Part shown: one piece after another, positions 32,044-33,244 of the stretch
How positions within the stretch are numbered: position 1 is the stretch's first letter
Layout of the letters: the number at the start of each line of letters is the position of its first letter
Assembly (NCBI GenBank): GCA_031261585.1
Contig: JAISJJ010000081.1
Coordinates: 1-33,244 of the forward strand
Source: Oscillospiraceae bacterium
GTDB taxonomy: Bacteria > Bacillota > Clostridia > Oscillospirales > Oscillospiraceae
DNA length: 33,244 bases
Direction of reading: 5' to 3'
Notes under the pieces: model-generated
What the model was told of the DNA's origin: nothing
Databases searched by the model: none
Seen by the model: the letters and a program-made list of their open reading frames with translations, nothing else
Program-made: the position numbers and the translations under genes

Positions 32044-33072
32044 ATGGCAACGGTTACAACGACCCTTAACATCGGGGATCTCGAATTAGAGCGGGCGGGC
32101 ATCAAAGCTGACGCGCTCAAAGGTGAAGTCGCTGTCGTCACTGGCGGCGCGAGCAACATCGGTCTCGGCTACGCGCGCTCGATAGCGGCGGCGGGCGGTT
32201 TCGTCGTCATCGCCGACCTGAACGCCGAAGCGGGCGTCGAGGTTGAGCGTGTCATCAACGCCGAGAACGAGCGTGACTGCGCGCTGTTCGTCAAGACGAA
32301 CATCACCGAGGAAGCCGACATCAAGAATCTCGCGAAAGAAGCATTCGCGAAATTCGGCAAGGTCGATATCCTCATCAACAACGCGATGAACATGCGCCTG
32401 AACGGCAAGATTCTCGAATCGCCGATCAGCGATCTCGACCAGTCCTACGCGATCTCGGGACGCGGCGTCGCGCTCGCGGTCAAAGAGTTCGTCCCCGCGA
32501 TGATCGAGCGCAAACACGGCACGGTCACATATTCCGCGACGCAGTTCCACTACGCGCCCCCGATGGTCGGCGGCACCATCTACTGCGCGGGTAAAGCGGC
32601 GGCGACGAGCGTCATCATGTCGCTCGCGAATGAAGTCAAGGGTACAGGCGTAAACGTGTTCTGTCTCTGCCCCGCAGGCGTTATGCGCCTTGATCTGTCG
32701 AAGATGCCTCCTCCTCCGTCAGGCGGTCCCGGTGGACCCGGCGGTCCGGGAGCTGGTGGACCCGGAGGACCCGGTGGACCCGGTGGTCCGGGAGCGGGCG
32801 GTCCGCCTCCGTTCGACTTCGCCGCGATGGCGTCAATGTTCAAGACACCCGAGATGAACGGCGCGGCAATGATCTACTGCCTTGAGCGCGCGGAACAGCT
32901 CCACGGTTCGGGCGTGATCCACAACGACGTGTTCGCCGCGATGGGCAACCCGTTCGATCCCCCGCGTCCCGAGGGTGCGCCGTCGTTCGCAGCAGGTGCG
33001 GCACCGCACAGACTGTCGGATCAGGAACTCACAATGGTGTTCTGCTACATGGGAACAGGCTTCGCGAGCTAA
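32044..33072 (+). CDS. Short-chain dehydrogenase/reductase with a collagen-like Gly/Pro insert
   Basis: 342-residue SDR, longer than the usual 250-280. The cofactor motif is TGGASNIGLGYA, ILINNAMN replaces NNAG, the active-site Ser is in YSATQF and Tyr-x3-Lys in YCAGKAA. Directly after the PAGVMRLDL substrate loop (where other SDRs have the mobile lid) is an insert at about residues 222-256 made of GGP triplets flanked by PPPP and PPP. A normal SDR-like C-terminus with a helical segment (NGAAMIYCLERAEQ) follows. At DNA level the insert is a degenerate 9-base tandem repeat (ggtggaccc), a likely slippage product that stays in frame. The gene has its own promoter and terminator, and favours cgt/ggt/ctc codons like the surface-protein genes. 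The substrate is unknown. Confidence 0.88.
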   Translation: MATVTTTLNIGDLELERAGIKADALKGEVAVVTGGASNIGLGYARSIAAAGGFVVIADLNAEAGVEVERVINAENERDCALFVKTNITEEADIKNLAKEAFAKFGKVDILINNAMNMRLNGKILESPISDLDQSYAISGRGVALAVKEFVPAMIERKHGTVTYSATQFHYAPPMVGGTIYCAGKAAATSVIMSLANEVKGTGVNVFCLCPAGVMRLDLSKMPPPPSGGPGGPGGPGAGGPGGPGGPGGPGAGGPPPFDFAAMASMFKTPEMNGAAMIYCLERAEQLHGSGVIHNDVFAAMGNPFDPPRPEGAPSFAAGAAPHRLSDQELTMVFCYMGTGFAS

Positions 33073-33084
33073 ATTGCGAAAAAT

Positions 33085-33120
33085 ACAAACCGCATCGCCG
33101 AAAGACGATGCGGTTTGTTA
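33085..33120 (+). terminator. Terminator of the SDR gene at 32044
   Basis: A 13-bp perfect stem (33085-33097 with 33106-33118) with an 8-base loop is followed by ttatttt. Confidence 0.85.
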
Positions 33121-33168
33121 TTTTACAATGCGAATCACGAGTTTAACACAAATGCTGAGCGCAACAGG

Positions 33169-33244
33169 GATATCAGATAACGGATATGGACGAGAGTTGC
33201 GGACGGGGAACAAACCCCCGCCGTCTGCGGACGGCACCCCCTTT
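33169..33244. repeat. Repeat island at the window end
   Basis: A short gatatcagataacggatat tandem, a one-mismatch copy of ggacgtgagttgcgg (33188-33202) and a 21-bp inverted copy (33218-33238) of the element at 20756-20776. The island probably continues beyond the window. Confidence 0.75.

Overview
The window looks like a piece of a GC-rich, strictly anaerobic member of the Clostridia (Bacillota), probably uncultured. Reasons: a glycyl radical enzyme with its radical-SAM activase, an enoate-reductase-type Old Yellow Enzyme with an Fe-S cluster, a B12-dependent carbon-skeleton mutase, Gram-positive secretion features (stalk domain, lipobox lipoprotein), strong AGGAGG ribosome binding sites, textbook -35/-10 promoters, and ApgM-type phosphoglycerate mutase beside the MEP-pathway gene ispE. 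The exact lineage cannot be read from the sequence. I see no rRNA, tRNA, CRISPR array, transposase or phage gene.

Layout. 1-384: repeat-rich intergenic DNA. 385-2480: apgM-ispE, overlapping (central metabolism). 2923-6722: a large secreted, C-terminally membrane-anchored protein followed by an SbmA/BacA/Rv1819c-like ABC exporter-fold transporter. 6864-9679: an OYE/enoate-reductase-like flavoenzyme overlapping a bicupin. 9739-16432 (minus): one tightly packed operon, in transcription order aldehyde dehydrogenase, alpha/beta hydrolase, DUF4177 protein, second aldehyde dehydrogenase, small pyrophosphatase-like protein, AT-rich hypothetical, iron alcohol dehydrogenase, AAA ATPase. 16562-20563 (plus, divergent from that operon): SDR, zinc-ribbon/LRR protein, glycyl radical enzyme (GRE). 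20899-22326 (minus): stalk-domain secreted protein. 22503-24169: GRE activase plus an apparently inserted membrane metallopeptidase. 24294-26793 (minus): small secreted protein and an ABC-ATPase-family protein behind a probable leader-peptide attenuator. 27330-28708: divergent SDR and VOC protein. 28948-30912: fused glutamate-mutase-like (E+S) protein. 31099-33072: two-repeat lipoprotein and an SDR with a collagen-like Gly/Pro insert.

How it may work together (inference). The GRE, its activase, three SDRs, two ALDHs, an Fe-ADH, an esterase, an OYE and a B12 mutase suggest anaerobic catabolism of a substrate handled by radical chemistry: radical C-C/C-X chemistry, alcohol/aldehyde oxidation, enoate reduction and carbon-skeleton rearrangement. 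The substrate is not identifiable. The most interesting points are the GRE active-site motif GCLG instead of GCVE, the fused mutase that keeps the three substrate-binding arginines of glutamate mutase but changes the catalytic Glu and a Tyr, an apparently undescribed ~85-residue domain shared by two surface proteins, the collagen-like SDR insert, and an 815-bp insertion scar that brought a metallopeptidase gene plus an ATPase gene fragment into the activase stop codon.
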